A DNA stretch of 64,000 bases from contig NZ_QUOV01000001.1 of the NCBI RefSeq assembly GCF_003390395.1, positions 2,480,001 to 2,544,000 on the forward strand. Reading direction: 5' to 3'. The DNA comes from Thalassotalea euphylliae (GTDB lineage: Bacteria > Pseudomonadota > Gammaproteobacteria > Enterobacterales > Alteromonadaceae). The position numbers and the translations under genes are program-made. The notes under the pieces are model-generated. The model ran no database searches and was not told where the DNA came from. It was given only the letters and a program-made list of their open reading frames with translations. Of this stretch, positions 10,524 through 18,829 are shown one piece after another (the first letter of the stretch is position 1; the number at the start of each line of letters is the position of its first letter).

Positions 10524-11741
10524 ATGAAAACAGTGACTAAATCCTCAAAGCTCAACAATGTCAGTTATGAGATCAGAGGACAAATCGCCGCCGAAGCCAA
10601 GCGTTTAGAAGATGAAGGTTATAAAATTCTCAAGCTCAACATTGGTAACCCTGCCCCGTTTGGCTTTGAGGCGCCTGATGATATTTTAAAAGATGTGATC
10701 CACAACCTTCCAACCGCACAAGGGTACAGTGACTCAAAAGGTATTTATTCTGCGCGCGTTGCCGTAATGCAGTACTTCCAGCAACAAGGCATTTTAGGCG
10801 TTAACGTAGACGATATATTTATCGGCAATGGCGTTAGCGAACTTATTGTGATGGCAATGCAAGCATTGTTAGAAGATGGCGATCAAGTATTGATCCCAGC
10901 ACCTGACTACCCGCTTTGGACAGCGGCGGTATCGCTATCTGGCGGTAAAGCTGTGCATTACAAATGTGATGAAGAGAACCATTGGTTTCCCAATCTTGAA
11001 GATATGGAAAGCAAAATCACCAAAAAAACGCGTGCCATTGTCTTAATCAACCCGAATAATCCAACGGGTGCAGTGTATTCAGAAGAAGTTTTGCAAGGCA
11101 TTTTAGCGCTGGCGCGCAAACATGGCCTGATTGTTTTTAGCGACGAGATTTACGATAAAATTCTATACGATGGTGCCGTTCACACACCGACTGCCTGTTT
11201 AGCGGAAGATGTGCTGATTATGACCATGGGCGGCCTTTCAAAAAACTATCGCATTGCCGGATTTCGCGCTGGTTGGATGGTGATTTCCGGCCCTAAGCTA
11301 CTCGCAGAAGATTACATTGAAGGTTTGAATATGCTGTCTAGTATGCGTTTGTGTGCAAACGTACCTTGTCAGCATGCGATTCAAACCGCATTAGGTGGTT
11401 ATCAAAGCATTAACGAGCTAATTAACGGTGATGGTCGTTTACTTAAACAGCGTAATACTGCCTACGAGATGATCAATGCCATTGACGGATTGTCCTGCCA
11501 GCCAGCCATGGGCGCTCTGTATCTCTTTGTGAAAGTAGATATGGAAAAGTTCAATATCAAAGACGATGAAAAAATGGTGCTAGATTTACTCAAGCAAGAG
11601 AAAATTTTGCTCGTGCATGGTCGTGCATTCAACATTGAAGAAAGTAATTATTTCCGCTTAGTGTTTTTGCCACATGTTGACGAACTTGTGCCGGCAATTG
11701 AGCGTATGGGGCATTTTTTCAATACTTATCGCCAGGATTAG
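10524..11741 (+). CDS. alaA: glutamate-pyruvate (alanine) aminotransferase AlaA
   Basis: A 405-residue fold-type I PLP aminotransferase, closely alignable with E. coli AlaA: KSSKLNNVSYEIRG at the N-terminus, LNIGNPAPFGFEAPDDIL, FIGNGVSELIVMAMQALL, INPNNPTGAVYS, and the PLP Schiff-base Lys240 in GGLSKNYRIAGFRAGW. The frame is open upstream to 10398, but the ATG at 10524 gives the family start. The enzyme makes alanine from pyruvate and glutamate. The yfbR gene follows after 35 bases, the same order as in E. coli, so the two are probably co-transcribed. Confidence 0.96.
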   Translation: MKTVTKSSKLNNVSYEIRGQIAAEAKRLEDEGYKILKLNIGNPAPFGFEAPDDILKDVIHNLPTAQGYSDSKGIYSARVAVMQYFQQQGILGVNVDDIFIGNGVSELIVMAMQALLEDGDQVLIPAPDYPLWTAAVSLSGGKAVHYKCDEENHWFPNLEDMESKITKKTRAIVLINPNNPTGAVYSEEVLQGILALARKHGLIVFSDEIYDKILYDGAVHTPTACLAEDVLIMTMGGLSKNYRIAGFRAGWMVISGPKLLAEDYIEGLNMLSSMRLCANVPCQHAIQTALGGYQSINELINGDGRLLKQRNTAYEMINAIDGLSCQPAMGALYLFVKVDMEKFNIKDDEKMVLDLLKQEKILLVHGRAFNIEESNYFRLVFLPHVDELVPAIERMGHFFNTYRQD

Positions 11742-11776
11742 TAATATAAGTTTCAATTCCTGAAAAAAGAGAACTG

Positions 11777-12379
11777 ATGATAAAAAGTACTTTTTTAGCT
11801 TGGATTTTACGTATGCCGCTGATAAAGCGATGGGCATTAATGCATTCAGTGAAGAAAGAAAATATCGCTGAACATTCTCATCAAGTGGCGGTTATTGCCC
11901 ATTTACTAGCGGTGATCCGCAATCAATACTTTAACGGTACGCTCAGCCCAGAGCGTGCCGCCACAATTGCGCTCTACCACGAAGTTTCAGAAACAAAGCT
12001 GCAAGACATTAATCATGTCACGAAATACCATAACCCAGCCTTAACCAAAGAATTCAAAAAGCTAGAAGAGTTGGCAGAGTTTGAGTGTTTACATAGCTTA
12101 CCTGAGCCACTGCGCGAAACCTTTAGGCCGCTGCTGGTGCAATCTCAAGTAGACAGCGACTATAAAAAGTTAGTGAAAGCCGCTGATTTGATTTCCGCAT
12201 ATCTTAAAGCCAATGATGAAATTTCTTATGGCAACAAAGAGTTTAGTCATGTTAAAACGCGGTTGCTGGGCATGCTCGAACAATACAAGCAAGAATTGCC
12301 AGAAGTTGCGTTTTTCTTAGATACCTTTGAAGAGCACTGCTTTGTGAGTGTTGATAAGTTAGCACAAGACGATCACTAG
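11777..12379 (+). CDS. yfbR: YfbR-type 5'-deoxynucleotidase with HE in place of HD
   Basis: A 200-residue HD-domain nucleotidase, collinear with E. coli YfbR (about 199 residues), which dephosphorylates deoxyribonucleoside 5'-monophosphates. Metal ligands by alignment are His33 (AEHSHQVAV), His68, position 69 and Asp137 (KAADLISAYLK). Position 69 is Glu here (LYHEVSET), whereas E. coli has Asp in YHDASE; the codon is GAA at 11981-11983. The catalytic Glu72 is retained. The segment after it (TKLQDINHVTKYH) also departs from the E. coli GDLPTPVKY loop that shapes substrate choice. Located 35 bases after alaA. Confidence 0.88.
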   Translation: MIKSTFLAWILRMPLIKRWALMHSVKKENIAEHSHQVAVIAHLLAVIRNQYFNGTLSPERAATIALYHEVSETKLQDINHVTKYHNPALTKEFKKLEELAEFECLHSLPEPLRETFRPLLVQSQVDSDYKKLVKAADLISAYLKANDEISYGNKEFSHVKTRLLGMLEQYKQELPEVAFFLDTFEEHCFVSVDKLAQDDH

Positions 12380-12586
12380 CCCTCCGTTCCACAATTATTG
12401 TTAACGCTAACGACAACATTTTTAATTAACACTTTCATTAAACACATATTTTCCTCACATTCTGACGCTACCCTAGTGTTATCAATTTTATCTGACCTAT
12501 TTTTGTTGCTGGTGCTTGCACTAATTCTGCTAAAGATTCCGTGGCTCAGATAACTGTATTTAAAGCTTTCGTAAATAGAGGGACTT

Positions 12587-13255
12587 ATGTTGTCGATATT
12601 TAACTGTTTAATGCCAAGTAAAGTGTTATTTGCTCCTTTGCTTATCTTGGCATTTGTCTCTACCCTTTTTTCTTTGAACGCTAATGCCAGCTTAATCATT
12701 TACTCCGACCAAGAGGTGTTTGAGTCAGCAGTGAGTTCACCACTTGCCTTTGAGGGCTTTAACGATAATGCCTTAGAGCTTGTTGACGTGGAATCTGGCT
12801 ATATTCGTTATAGAACAAACAGCAGTTTAGTCTCTGAAGGTGATCGCGCCCTAACACTAAGAGAAAGAAATTCGGTGACGTTTCACTTCAATCACGAAGT
12901 TTTTGCTTTTGGGTTATTTGTCAACGAGCTCAATTCAACCAACTTAACCTATACCGACAGCCTTGGTAATGAGTTAGCTGACGCCTTAACAGTTACCGAT
13001 ATTTGGAATGCCAGTACCTTCTTTGGCGTCACGAGTGACGTTGCCTTAACTTCATTTACCTTAACCGGCTTTACCACCTCATCAAATGCAAATGCCGTAT
13101 TTGGAATTGATGCCTTGCAATTTACGGCACCAGCAAACGACATCCCTGAGCCCAAAACTGCTTTGATTTTCCTATTGGCACTACTTGCTCTTCTAACGAA
13201 AACCTATAAAAGCCAATTGAATTTCAAAACCATTAACAGCACCGATTACCGATAA
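12587..13255 (+). CDS. exported protein with PEP-CTERM-like sorting tail
   Basis: A 222-residue protein with a signal peptide (hydrophobic residues 14-32, cleavage near NANAS). The central beta-rich domain contains GDRALTLRERNSVTFHF and ALTSFTLTGF, as in PEP-CTERM cargo proteins. The C-terminus has the tripartite signal: IPEP, a hydrophobic stretch (TALIFLLALLALL), then basic residues (TKTYKSQ) with an unusually long 15-residue extension. Such proteins are processed by exosortase XrtA in strains with the EPS locus, which is not in this window. The ATG at 12587 has AGAGGGA 5 bases upstream. Confidence 0.8.
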   Translation: MLSIFNCLMPSKVLFAPLLILAFVSTLFSLNANASLIIYSDQEVFESAVSSPLAFEGFNDNALELVDVESGYIRYRTNSSLVSEGDRALTLRERNSVTFHFNHEVFAFGLFVNELNSTNLTYTDSLGNELADALTVTDIWNASTFFGVTSDVALTSFTLTGFTTSSNANAVFGIDALQFTAPANDIPEPKTALIFLLALLALLTKTYKSQLNFKTINSTDYR

Positions 13256-13708
13256 AATATCCCGCTACCCTACCCAACAAGCCTACCGAACAAGCTCAGC
13301 GACAATTGCCTCCCAAAAGCTGAACTTTTGCCTTTGTTAATGCCTGGTAGTTTAAGCTAAAACAGTTTCTTTACTGTCAGAGACGGTCACTGTCGCTATT
13401 AATTGGCGATAGACTTTTTCCAATTAACAGTCAACTAGCTAACTCATTGAATAACTAGCTTTTTATTTAATCTCCTGTGATTGGTGGGCGTTTGAGAACA
13501 ATTCTTCCAATTGACAAATCACTAATACCAACTAAAATAACCTCATTCGAACGCCATTCGAATACAAGTCTAAAAGGAATCAAGAAGAGTATGATTAACG
13601 ATTCTCGTGGTGTTCTCGTTTATTTTGAGCCGTTAAAACTGAGCTCAACACATGATTAATTTCGACGGCAAAGCTAATTTGATAGCTTGCTAACATTTAA
13701 GGAATTTT
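13256..13708. other. intergenic region upstream of the TetR-RND operon
   Basis: About 450 bases without a supported gene. A 60-codon GTG frame (13477-13659) has no domain and is not called. The region holds a pair of TTCGAA sites (listed separately) and must contain the promoter of the efflux operon. Nothing else is recognised. Confidence 0.5.
13544..13562. promoter_or_regulatory. candidate TetR operator, paired TTCGAA sites
   Basis: CATTCGAA occurs twice with an 11-bp period (13544-13551 and 13555-13562), so two self-complementary TTCGAA sites are one helical turn apart. They lie about 150 bases upstream of the TetR gene. A second TTCGAA pair lies inside the TetR gene. The assignment as operator is an inference. 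Confidence 0.35.
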
Positions 13709-14434
13709 ATGGCGCCAGCACCTAAATATAGCCCGCAAGAGCAAGAAGAATTAATTCTCAATGCGGCGGCAAATTGTATTGCCGAAACGTCAGTTTTAGA
13801 TTTTACCATGTCGGCAATTTCCAAAGCTGCCGGACTTTCAATGGGCTCCATCTACAAGCATGTACAATGCAAAGAGGACATTATCTTTGCCCTCGCTACT
13901 CGCGTATTTGAGCACTGGAGCAACCTGTTCGAACAGGTATTCGAACTGCCTTTGACAACACCCGAGAAAATTGTCGCGATTGGTTTATTCGACCCAGTAA
14001 AAGTGCAAGTTTACCCATTTGATACTGACCTTGATGGCTTCGCTGCAAATGAAGTCGTTATTAGCCGCGCTTCCCCACTTTGGACTGAGCGCATGCTACG
14101 TAAGCATGAGCGATGTGAGGCTATTTTTAATAAATGTATGCACAAAGCGGCATTTAGTGGCGAACTAAAGCTTAATGGCAACACAGATCAAATGATTGAA
14201 GAAATCAATTTAAGCTGTTGGGCGCTAATGGAGGGCCACAAATACGTGCAACGTGTTACACAAACTCGCCTTATTTCGGAAGGTACCGACACCTTGCGCG
14301 AACCCACCCCAACCGACTCACTTATTGTTAAAAGTGTTGCTCGTTTACTGAATAGCTATGAATGGCAAACCCCGCTGACGCCTGAAGGCATTGAGAAAGC
14401 CAGCGCCTTATTAGTCGAACTTGGCTTGAGATAG
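13709..14434 (+). CDS. TetR-family regulator of the adjacent RND pump
   Basis: A 241-residue TetR-type repressor. The helix-turn-helix is at about residues 10-55 (EQEELILNAAANCIAETS, then FTMSAISKAAGLSMGSIYKHV and CKEDIIFALATRVF). The C-terminal ligand domain is divergent, as usual in the family. It is slightly longer than typical TetR proteins (about 200 residues). It is the first gene of a tightly spaced cluster: the MFP starts 29 bases after its stop and the RND pump overlaps the MFP. It is therefore likely a local, autoregulated repressor of efflux. Ligand unknown. ATG at 13709 with AAGGAA 9 bases upstream. Confidence 0.92.
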   Translation: MAPAPKYSPQEQEELILNAAANCIAETSVLDFTMSAISKAAGLSMGSIYKHVQCKEDIIFALATRVFEHWSNLFEQVFELPLTTPEKIVAIGLFDPVKVQVYPFDTDLDGFAANEVVISRASPLWTERMLRKHERCEAIFNKCMHKAAFSGELKLNGNTDQMIEEINLSCWALMEGHKYVQRVTQTRLISEGTDTLREPTPTDSLIVKSVARLLNSYEWQTPLTPEGIEKASALLVELGLR

Positions 14435-14463
14435 TAAACACAAAGTTTTTAGGAAGAGACAAA

Positions 14464-15603
14464 ATGCATATTAAATCTTGGCTAACCGCCCTGCTGATTA
14501 TCGTTATTACCATAGGCGGGCTTGGCTTTTTCAAATTCCAACAAATTCAAGCGGCAATGGCGATGGCTGAAGCTTTCCCTGAGCCATCGGCGGCAGTAAA
14601 AACCCATATCACCCAGTCGCGCGAGTATGTGCCAAGCTATCAAGTTAATGGTCAAATCGTTGCTAAGCAGATCGTGCAATTGCAAAATGAGCTACCGGGT
14701 ATTATTTACCAAGTGAACTTTGCTGGTGGCGATAAAGTAAATAAAGGCGATTTATTACTGTCACTAAATACCAGCGAAGAGCAAGCACAGCTTGCCTCTG
14801 CTAAAGCGACGTTAAAATTGCGTAAAAGCAATTTTGCGCGTATGGCAACTTTAGTGAAGCAAAATAAGGTGAGCCAGCAAGAGTTCGATTTAGCCGAAGC
14901 AGAAATGGATATCGCCAAATCCAACATAGAAAACTTGCAAAGTATTATCGCGAAAAAGCAAATTGTCGCGCCGTTTAGCGGTGTGGTTGGCCTAGACACC
15001 TACCAAGTTGGCCAGTTTTTACCGAGCAACTCGGCCATTACCACGATCGTCGGTGACGATGCCAATATTTGGGTAGATTTTCAAGTACCACAAACCAAAC
15101 GCCGCTTAAATGTAAATGAAACCGTCGTGGTCACCGCCATTGGCCAAAACCGCGAAGCACAGCGTTTTGCAGCCAAAATCGTTGGCCAAAATGCCCAAAT
15201 GCAAGCGAGTTCGCGTCATATGATTTACCGCGCAGAGATCAACGATGGTGCTACCCATTTTCGCCACAATGAGCTAGTGAAAATCACGATTAATGCAAAG
15301 GCTCAGCAACTCGTCGTTGTGCCAAATTCCGCCGTTGTTCGCAATCAACTGGAATCGTTTGTCTATCAATTAGTAAAAGATGACAACAAGGCATACCGTG
15401 CACAAAAACTAGTGGTTAGCTTAGGTGAACGTTTGGGTGATGAACAAGTAATTCTTTCAGGTTTGGAGATAGGCACCTTAATCGCTACTGAAGGCTCATT
15501 TAAGCTGCGCCCAGGTTTATTAGTATATCCAGAAATGACTGATGATAGCTCACTCAGTGCCGCTCTAATGCCAATGCCAAGAAACACTGTGGAGCTAAAC
15601 TAA
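14464..15603 (+). CDS. RND efflux periplasmic adaptor (membrane fusion protein)
   Basis: A 379-residue HlyD/AcrA-type adaptor. An N-terminal anchor or signal (residues 6-24, LTALLIIVITIGGLGFF) is followed by the split lipoyl/biotinyl half-motifs (GIIYQVNFAGGDKVNKGDLL and later IVAPFSGVVGLDTYQVGQFL), a coiled-coil hairpin between them (about residues 100-165), and the beta-barrel and membrane-proximal domains. It links the inner-membrane RND pump to an outer-membrane TolC-type channel, which is not encoded nearby. GGAAGAG stands 7 bases before the ATG at 14464. The stop overlaps the RND start. Confidence 0.94.
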   Translation: MHIKSWLTALLIIVITIGGLGFFKFQQIQAAMAMAEAFPEPSAAVKTHITQSREYVPSYQVNGQIVAKQIVQLQNELPGIIYQVNFAGGDKVNKGDLLLSLNTSEEQAQLASAKATLKLRKSNFARMATLVKQNKVSQQEFDLAEAEMDIAKSNIENLQSIIAKKQIVAPFSGVVGLDTYQVGQFLPSNSAITTIVGDDANIWVDFQVPQTKRRLNVNETVVVTAIGQNREAQRFAAKIVGQNAQMQASSRHMIYRAEINDGATHFRHNELVKITINAKAQQLVVVPNSAVVRNQLESFVYQLVKDDNKAYRAQKLVVSLGERLGDEQVILSGLEIGTLIATEGSFKLRPGLLVYPEMTDDSSLSAALMPMPRNTVELN

Positions 15604-18600
15604 TGAGCGCTCTGCATGAGAACAAACCATCACTAATGGATATTTTCGTTAGCCGCCCAGCGCTCGCTATTGTGCTATCGCTGCTGATTGTTTTGGCTGG
15701 CCTTCATTCTGCGCATAAAATCTCAGTGCAGCAATTTCCGCGCATTGAAAGCGCTTCGCTGGAAATTAATACCACCTACACAGGCGCTTCTGCCGAAGTA
15801 GTTAAAGGCTATGTCACCGAACCGATTGAGCGTGTTGCTTCGACCGTGCCCGGTGTAGATTATGTTGACTCGCAAACCTTAGCTGGCAGCAGTAAAGTCA
15901 CTGCGTGGCTGCAACTCAATCACGATACCACAGATGCCCTTGCTGAACTGACCACCCGCCTTGGTCAAATCAGCTTTGAATTACCAGCTGGTGCTGAAGA
16001 TCCTGCCGTTTCCGTGCGCCGTGCTGATAGCCCATACGCAATTTTCTACCTTAACGTGCATGCCGAAGGTAAAGCCCGTAGCCAAGTCACTGACTATTTA
16101 AGCCGTAATATCACGCCAGTATTAAGCGATATACCCGGCGTGCAAAAAGTCACCCTTGAAGGTGGCAGGAACCCAGCTATGCGCGTTTGGATAGATGCCG
16201 ACAAGCTTGCGGTTTTTAACCTAAACGCCAACGACGTGCAACGAGCACTGCAAGGTAACAATACCATTGCCACTTTAGGTTACAGTGAAAATAGTCGCCA
16301 ACGTATTGATTTACTCGCCAACACTACCTTGCAAACGGTTGAAGATTTCGAGCAGTTAGTAATCAAAGAAATGGATGGTGCCACCATTCGGCTGCGTGAT
16401 ATCGCCGATGTTGAATTAGGCGAAGAAGAAGGCTTTGTCACCGCGCGTTTAGATCACCAAAACACGATTTTCTTAGCAGTTTGGCCACTTCCGGGCGCCA
16501 ATGAAATTTCTATTGGCGATGCCCTTTATCAAAAGCTAGAGCGCGTAAATGCCACTTTACCTGATGGTATGAGCATCGATATTGGTTACGATGGCACGCT
16601 GTATATGCGTGATGCCATTAAAGAGATTTTCACGACATTGATCGAAACCGTATTACTGGTTGGTATTGTTGTTATCGCCATGATGGGGTCATTTAGAACT
16701 GCGCTGGTACCGCTGATCACTATTCCTATTTCAATTTTGGGTGCGATTGCGGTTATGTCGCTGATGGGCTTTTCACTCAACTTACTAACCATTTTAGCGA
16801 TTGTGCTTTCTGTCGGGTTAGTGGTCGATGACGCCATTGTCGTGGTCGAAAATGTCGCTCGCCATATGCGAGAAGGTAAATCACGATTTAACGCTGCATT
16901 AATTAGCTCGCGCCAGTTATTAGTACCAGTAATTGCCATGACACTTACGCTTGCCGCGGTTTACGCACCAATTGGTTTCTTATCTGGTTTAATTGGCTAT
17001 CTGTTTCGCGAATTCGCCTTTACCCTAGCAGTTGCCGTGTTAATTTCTGGCCTAGTAGCGATTACTCTGTCCCCTGTGATGAGTGCCTATGTATCGCCAG
17101 AAGGTGGTAAAGAAGGACGTTTAACGAAGAAAGTTAATGGTGGTTTTGAGCGCTTACAAGCTAAGTACCTAAAACTACTGGACAGCATTTTTACCTTCAA
17201 AGCGCCGATCATCTTTGTCGCCATTGTTTTTAGTTTATTAGTGGTGCCATTTTACCTGTTTTCTCAAAAAGAATTAGCGCCAGTGGAAGATCAAAACAGC
17301 ATCAACGTGGTGGTGGAAGCGCCGCCAGAAGCGTCAATGAGTTACACCACTAACAATATGAACCAAGTGGTTGATACCTTAAAGGCAACTGACGGTGGTA
17401 AGTTTGTTTGGCAAATCCTTACTAAAAATGCCGGTTTTGGTGGTATTGAGCTAGCAAGCTTTGAGCAACGTGAGCAAAGCGTGCATGAAAGTTTGCCAGC
17501 ACTGTATGGCCAGCTCGGTCAAATTTCAGAGCTAAATTTATTGCCGGTATTACCAGCGGCGTTGCCAACGGCTGGCCAGTTTGATGTAGAAGTGGTGATC
17601 CGCACTAACGACGATTACGGCACAATGCGTAACTACGCCGAGCAAATTATTGCTCAAGCTTATCAATCGGGTAACTTTATGTTTGTTGATACCGATTTAA
17701 AAATCGATTTGCCACAATCTGAGTTAGTTATTGATAAAACCTTAGTGGCAGATCTCGGTTTAAACCTCTCGGATGTAAACGATCAGCTTAGCGTGTTAAT
17801 GAGCAATAACTATGTTAATCGTTTTAACAACGAAGGTAAGGCGTACCGCGTTATCCCGGTAGTTGGCAATCAGCAGAAATTTAACCCAGAAGATGTGTTA
17901 GATATGCAGATCGCGACTGCCGATGGCACACTTGTCCCTGTTGCTAGCTTTGCCAGTATTCGCGCTATTACTGCGCCGCGTGTTTTAGGTTCCTTTAACC
18001 AACAAAAATCATTCCGTATTTTTGCTGGTATTTTACCGCATGTAACCAAAGAGCAAGGACTAGCGAGCATTGAACAAATTGCTACTAATATCGTACCAAA
18101 GAATTACTCGGTAGATTATGCGGGCGAGTCTCGTCAACTGCGCAAAGAAGGCAATACTATGGTTGGTGTACTGCTGATTTCCATGGTGGTAGTGTACTTT
18201 GTCTTAACGATTCAATTTAATAGCTTTAGAGACCCATTAGTAGTGTTGCTTGGTTGTGCCCCGCTAGCGCTTTCAGGTGCGTTAATGTTGGCCTTTGTCG
18301 GCCTAACTTCAGTGAATATTTACTCGCAGATTGGCCTAATCACCTTAATCGGTTTGATCGCCAAAAACGGCATATTAATTGTTGAGTTTGCCAACCATAT
18401 GCAGTTGCAAGGAGCAAACAAACTGAATGCTGTAAAATCAGCCGCCAGCACCCGCTTACGCCCTATCTTAATGACGACAGCGGCAACGGTACTTGGTCAT
18501 TTCCCACTAGTGTTAGTGACTGGCGCAGGTGCAGAAGCGCGTAATAGCATCGGGATTATTCTGGTGGCAGGTATGCTGATTGGTACTTTCTTTACCTTGA

Positions 18601-18710
18601 TTGTGCTGCCCATTTTATATCACTGGTTGGCAAAAGATCATCGCGGTGAAACTGAAATTGATGAAATGACTGAAGCACCCATGCAATTAAAAGTGGTGAA
18701 TGCTGACTAG
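15603..18710 (+). CDS. RND efflux transporter permease, HAE-1 type
   Basis: A 1035-residue proton-driven pump with 12 predicted membrane helices and two large periplasmic loops. TM4 contains the proton-relay pair Asp409-Asp410 (GLVVDDAIVVVENV), and the matching TM10-11 segment is GLITLIGLIAKNGILIVEFAN. The N-terminus MDIFVSRPALAIVLSLLIVL is typical of the MexF/MdtB-like drug exporters. The start codon overlaps the MFP stop (TAATG), so the two are translationally coupled. Substrates probably include drugs or detergents, but they cannot be named. A bidirectional terminator follows. Confidence 0.96.
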   Translation: MSALHENKPSLMDIFVSRPALAIVLSLLIVLAGLHSAHKISVQQFPRIESASLEINTTYTGASAEVVKGYVTEPIERVASTVPGVDYVDSQTLAGSSKVTAWLQLNHDTTDALAELTTRLGQISFELPAGAEDPAVSVRRADSPYAIFYLNVHAEGKARSQVTDYLSRNITPVLSDIPGVQKVTLEGGRNPAMRVWIDADKLAVFNLNANDVQRALQGNNTIATLGYSENSRQRIDLLANTTLQTVEDFEQLVIKEMDGATIRLRDIADVELGEEEGFVTARLDHQNTIFLAVWPLPGANEISIGDALYQKLERVNATLPDGMSIDIGYDGTLYMRDAIKEIFTTLIETVLLVGIVVIAMMGSFRTALVPLITIPISILGAIAVMSLMGFSLNLLTILAIVLSVGLVVDDAIVVVENVARHMREGKSRFNAALISSRQLLVPVIAMTLTLAAVYAPIGFLSGLIGYLFREFAFTLAVAVLISGLVAITLSPVMSAYVSPEGGKEGRLTKKVNGGFERLQAKYLKLLDSIFTFKAPIIFVAIVFSLLVVPFYLFSQKELAPVEDQNSINVVVEAPPEASMSYTTNNMNQVVDTLKATDGGKFVWQILTKNAGFGGIELASFEQREQSVHESLPALYGQLGQISELNLLPVLPAALPTAGQFDVEVVIRTNDDYGTMRNYAEQIIAQAYQSGNFMFVDTDLKIDLPQSELVIDKTLVADLGLNLSDVNDQLSVLMSNNYVNRFNNEGKAYRVIPVVGNQQKFNPEDVLDMQIATADGTLVPVASFASIRAITAPRVLGSFNQQKSFRIFAGILPHVTKEQGLASIEQIATNIVPKNYSVDYAGESRQLRKEGNTMVGVLLISMVVVYFVLTIQFNSFRDPLVVLLGCAPLALSGALMLAFVGLTSVNIYSQIGLITLIGLIAKNGILIVEFANHMQLQGANKLNAVKSAASTRLRPILMTTAATVLGHFPLVLVTGAGAEARNSIGIILVAGMLIGTFFTLIVLPILYHWLAKDHRGETEIDEMTEAPMQLKVVNAD

Positions 18711-18731
18711 TATCCCCCAAGCCAAATACAA

Positions 18732-18769
18732 AAAAGGCAATATGAGCTGATCATATTGCCTTTTCTTTT
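18732..18769. terminator. bidirectional rho-independent terminator
   Basis: AAAAGGCAATATGA pairs perfectly with TCATATTGCCTTTT around a GCTGA loop, with T-rich sequence to the right and an A-run to the left. It lies between the convergent RND gene and the HD-GYP gene, and can serve both. Confidence 0.88.
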
Positions 18770-18829
18770 AGCTCAGCTTTGAGCGTATCTACGCTATGGC
18801 TTTATCGACTATTAGTAACATACCTTGGC

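Noticed and set aside
12376..12699. 107-codon minus-strand frame
   Set aside because: Overlaps the promoter and start of the PEP-CTERM-like gene; no domain.
13477..13659. 60-codon GTG frame upstream of the TetR gene
   Set aside because: No domain; lies in the promoter region of the efflux operon.
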